Assembly (NCBI GenBank): GCA_029776465.1
Contig: JAKOTC010000072.1
Location: 1 to 7,113 of the forward strand
From: Bacillota bacterium
GTDB taxonomy: Bacteria; Bacillota; Clostridia; Oscillospirales; JAKOTC01
Length of the DNA stretch: 7,113 bases
Direction of reading: 5' to 3'
This document shows positions 6,375 through 7,113 of the stretch, piece by piece (positions within the stretch are counted from its first letter, which is position 1; each line of letters starts with the position of its first letter). A program made the translations under genes and the position numbers. Under the pieces are notes generated by a model, which worked only from the letters and a program-made list of their open reading frames with translations, made no database searches and had not been told where the DNA came from.

Positions 6375-7113
6375 TTACAGCTCTCTTTCAGCCAGATTCA
6401 AGGCGGAGGCAATCACCTTGTCCATGTCATAATACCGGTATTCGCCCAGACGCCCCCCGAACAACACCCGCTTTTCTCCGGCGGCCAACCGGCAGTATTG
6501 CTCCAGCAGTTGCTGGTTTTTTGAGTCGTTAACCGGATAATAGGGTTCCATGCCGGGTTTCCATTCCACAGGATATTCCCGGGTGATCACCGTGGTGTCC
6601 GTCGAGAGACCGGGCTCAAAATGCTTATGTTCGATAATGCGGGTGTAAGGGGTCTCCCGGTCAGTATAATTGACCACGGCATTCCCCTGATAGTCGCTGA
6701 TATTCAGATGATGAGTTTCGAACCGGAGGCTTCGGTATTCCAGGGGGCCGAAGCAGCAGTCATAATACTGATCGATGGAACCGGTAAAAATGATTTTTTC
6801 GGCCAGCTTCTCCAGTTCGACTCGGTGCTCCAGAAAGTCGCAGTTCAGCAGCACCTCGGTCTCTCCCAACAGATTTTCAATTAAATGATTATAGCCCCCG
6901 TCGGGAATGCCCTGATAGGGGTCGTCAAAATAATTGTTGTTATAGGTAAAGCGCAGGGGAACCCGCTTGATAATGAATGCCGGCAGGTCCTTGCAGTCTC
7001 TGCCCCACTGCTTTTCGGTATATCCCTTAATCAGTTTTTCGTAGAGTTCCCGACCCACCAGCAGGATGGCCTGCTCCTCCAGATTAGAAGGCGTGGTAAT
7101 CCCGCTCTCCTCA
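6375..7113 (-). CDS. glf: UDP-galactopyranose mutase, C-terminal part (5' end outside window)
   Basis: Flavoenzyme that interconverts UDP-galactopyranose and UDP-galactofuranose in the cytoplasm, providing the donor for galactofuranose-containing glycans. The frame is open to the window edge, giving 245 codons and a TAA stop at 6375-6377, about two thirds of a usual protein of about 370 residues. The FAD-binding N-terminus is missing. Visible family signatures are PSNLEEQA, GRELYEKLIKGYTEKQW, IIKRVPLRF, NNNYFDDPYQGIPDGGY, ITREYPVEW and, near the end, GGRLGEYRYYDMD. From memory of the Klebsiella enzyme, the KQW tryptophan (codon 7005-7007) matches the uridine-stacking Trp160, the Arg of IIKR matches the catalytic Arg174, the Tyr of NNNYF matches Tyr185, and the YYD near the C-terminus matches the Tyr349/Asp351 region. 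The GTG at 7056-7058 is an internal valine codon, not the start, because conserved sequence continues upstream of it. The stop lies 8 bases before the next gene. Confidence 0.96.
   Translation of the reverse strand, partial: EESGITTPSNLEEQAILLVGRELYEKLIKGYTEKQWGRDCKDLPAFIIKRVPLRFTYNNNYFDDPYQGIPDGGYNHLIENLLGETEVLLNCDFLEHRVELEKLAEKIIFTGSIDQYYDCCFGPLEYRSLRFETHHLNISDYQGNAVVNYTDRETPYTRIIEHKHFEPGLSTDTTVITREYPVEWKPGMEPYYPVNDSKNQQLLEQYCRLAAGEKRVLFGGRLGEYRYYDMDKVIASALNLAEREL

Noticed and set aside
7056..7058. GTG as the start of glf
   Set aside because: The reading frame continues upstream to the window edge with residues typical of Glf (PSNLEEQA), so this codon is an internal valine.

Overview
The window reads as one continuous stretch of a surface-polysaccharide (capsule or cell-wall glycan) operon. 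All seven genes lie on the minus strand, so transcription runs from position 7113 towards 1. In transcription order they are: glf (UDP-galactopyranose mutase, 5' end outside the window), a DUF4422 putative glycosyltransferase, a Wzy-type polymerase, a GT52-family (sialyltransferase-like) glycosyltransferase, a Wzx-type flippase, a NeuA-type CMP-nonulosonate synthetase, and an LCP (LytR-CpsA-Psr) family protein whose 3' end is outside the window. The gaps are 8, 39, 47, 4, 5 and 31 bases. I see no terminator and no convincing internal promoter, so a single transcript is the simplest reading.

The organism is most likely a Gram-positive member of the Firmicutes, probably a clostridial gut-type lineage with moderate GC. 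The reasons are the LCP protein as the likely terminal ligase, the purine-rich Shine-Dalgarno sites (GGAG, GGAGAGG, GAGGGAG), and the absence of any lipid A or LPS-core gene. The species cannot be named from the sequence alone.

The genes fit one Wzx/Wzy pathway. Glf supplies UDP-galactofuranose. The DUF4422 protein is a candidate for using it or another sugar nucleotide. NeuA activates a sialic-acid-like nonulosonic acid to its CMP form, and the GT52 enzyme is a good candidate to transfer it onto the repeat unit. Wzx flips the lipid-linked unit, Wzy polymerises it, and the LCP protein is the likely enzyme that attaches the finished polymer to peptidoglycan. The predicted product is a glycan carrying both galactofuranose and a sialic-acid-like sugar, attached to the wall.

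The nonulosonate synthesis genes (neuB, neuC or leg/pse homologues) are not in the window. The order GT52, wzx, neuA resembles the distal part of the group B Streptococcus capsule locus (cpsK, cpsL, neuBCDA) with neuBCD missing. This is the main point of interest. No stretch longer than 300 bases lacks a gene, and I found no tRNA, rRNA, CRISPR array, insertion sequence or large repeat.
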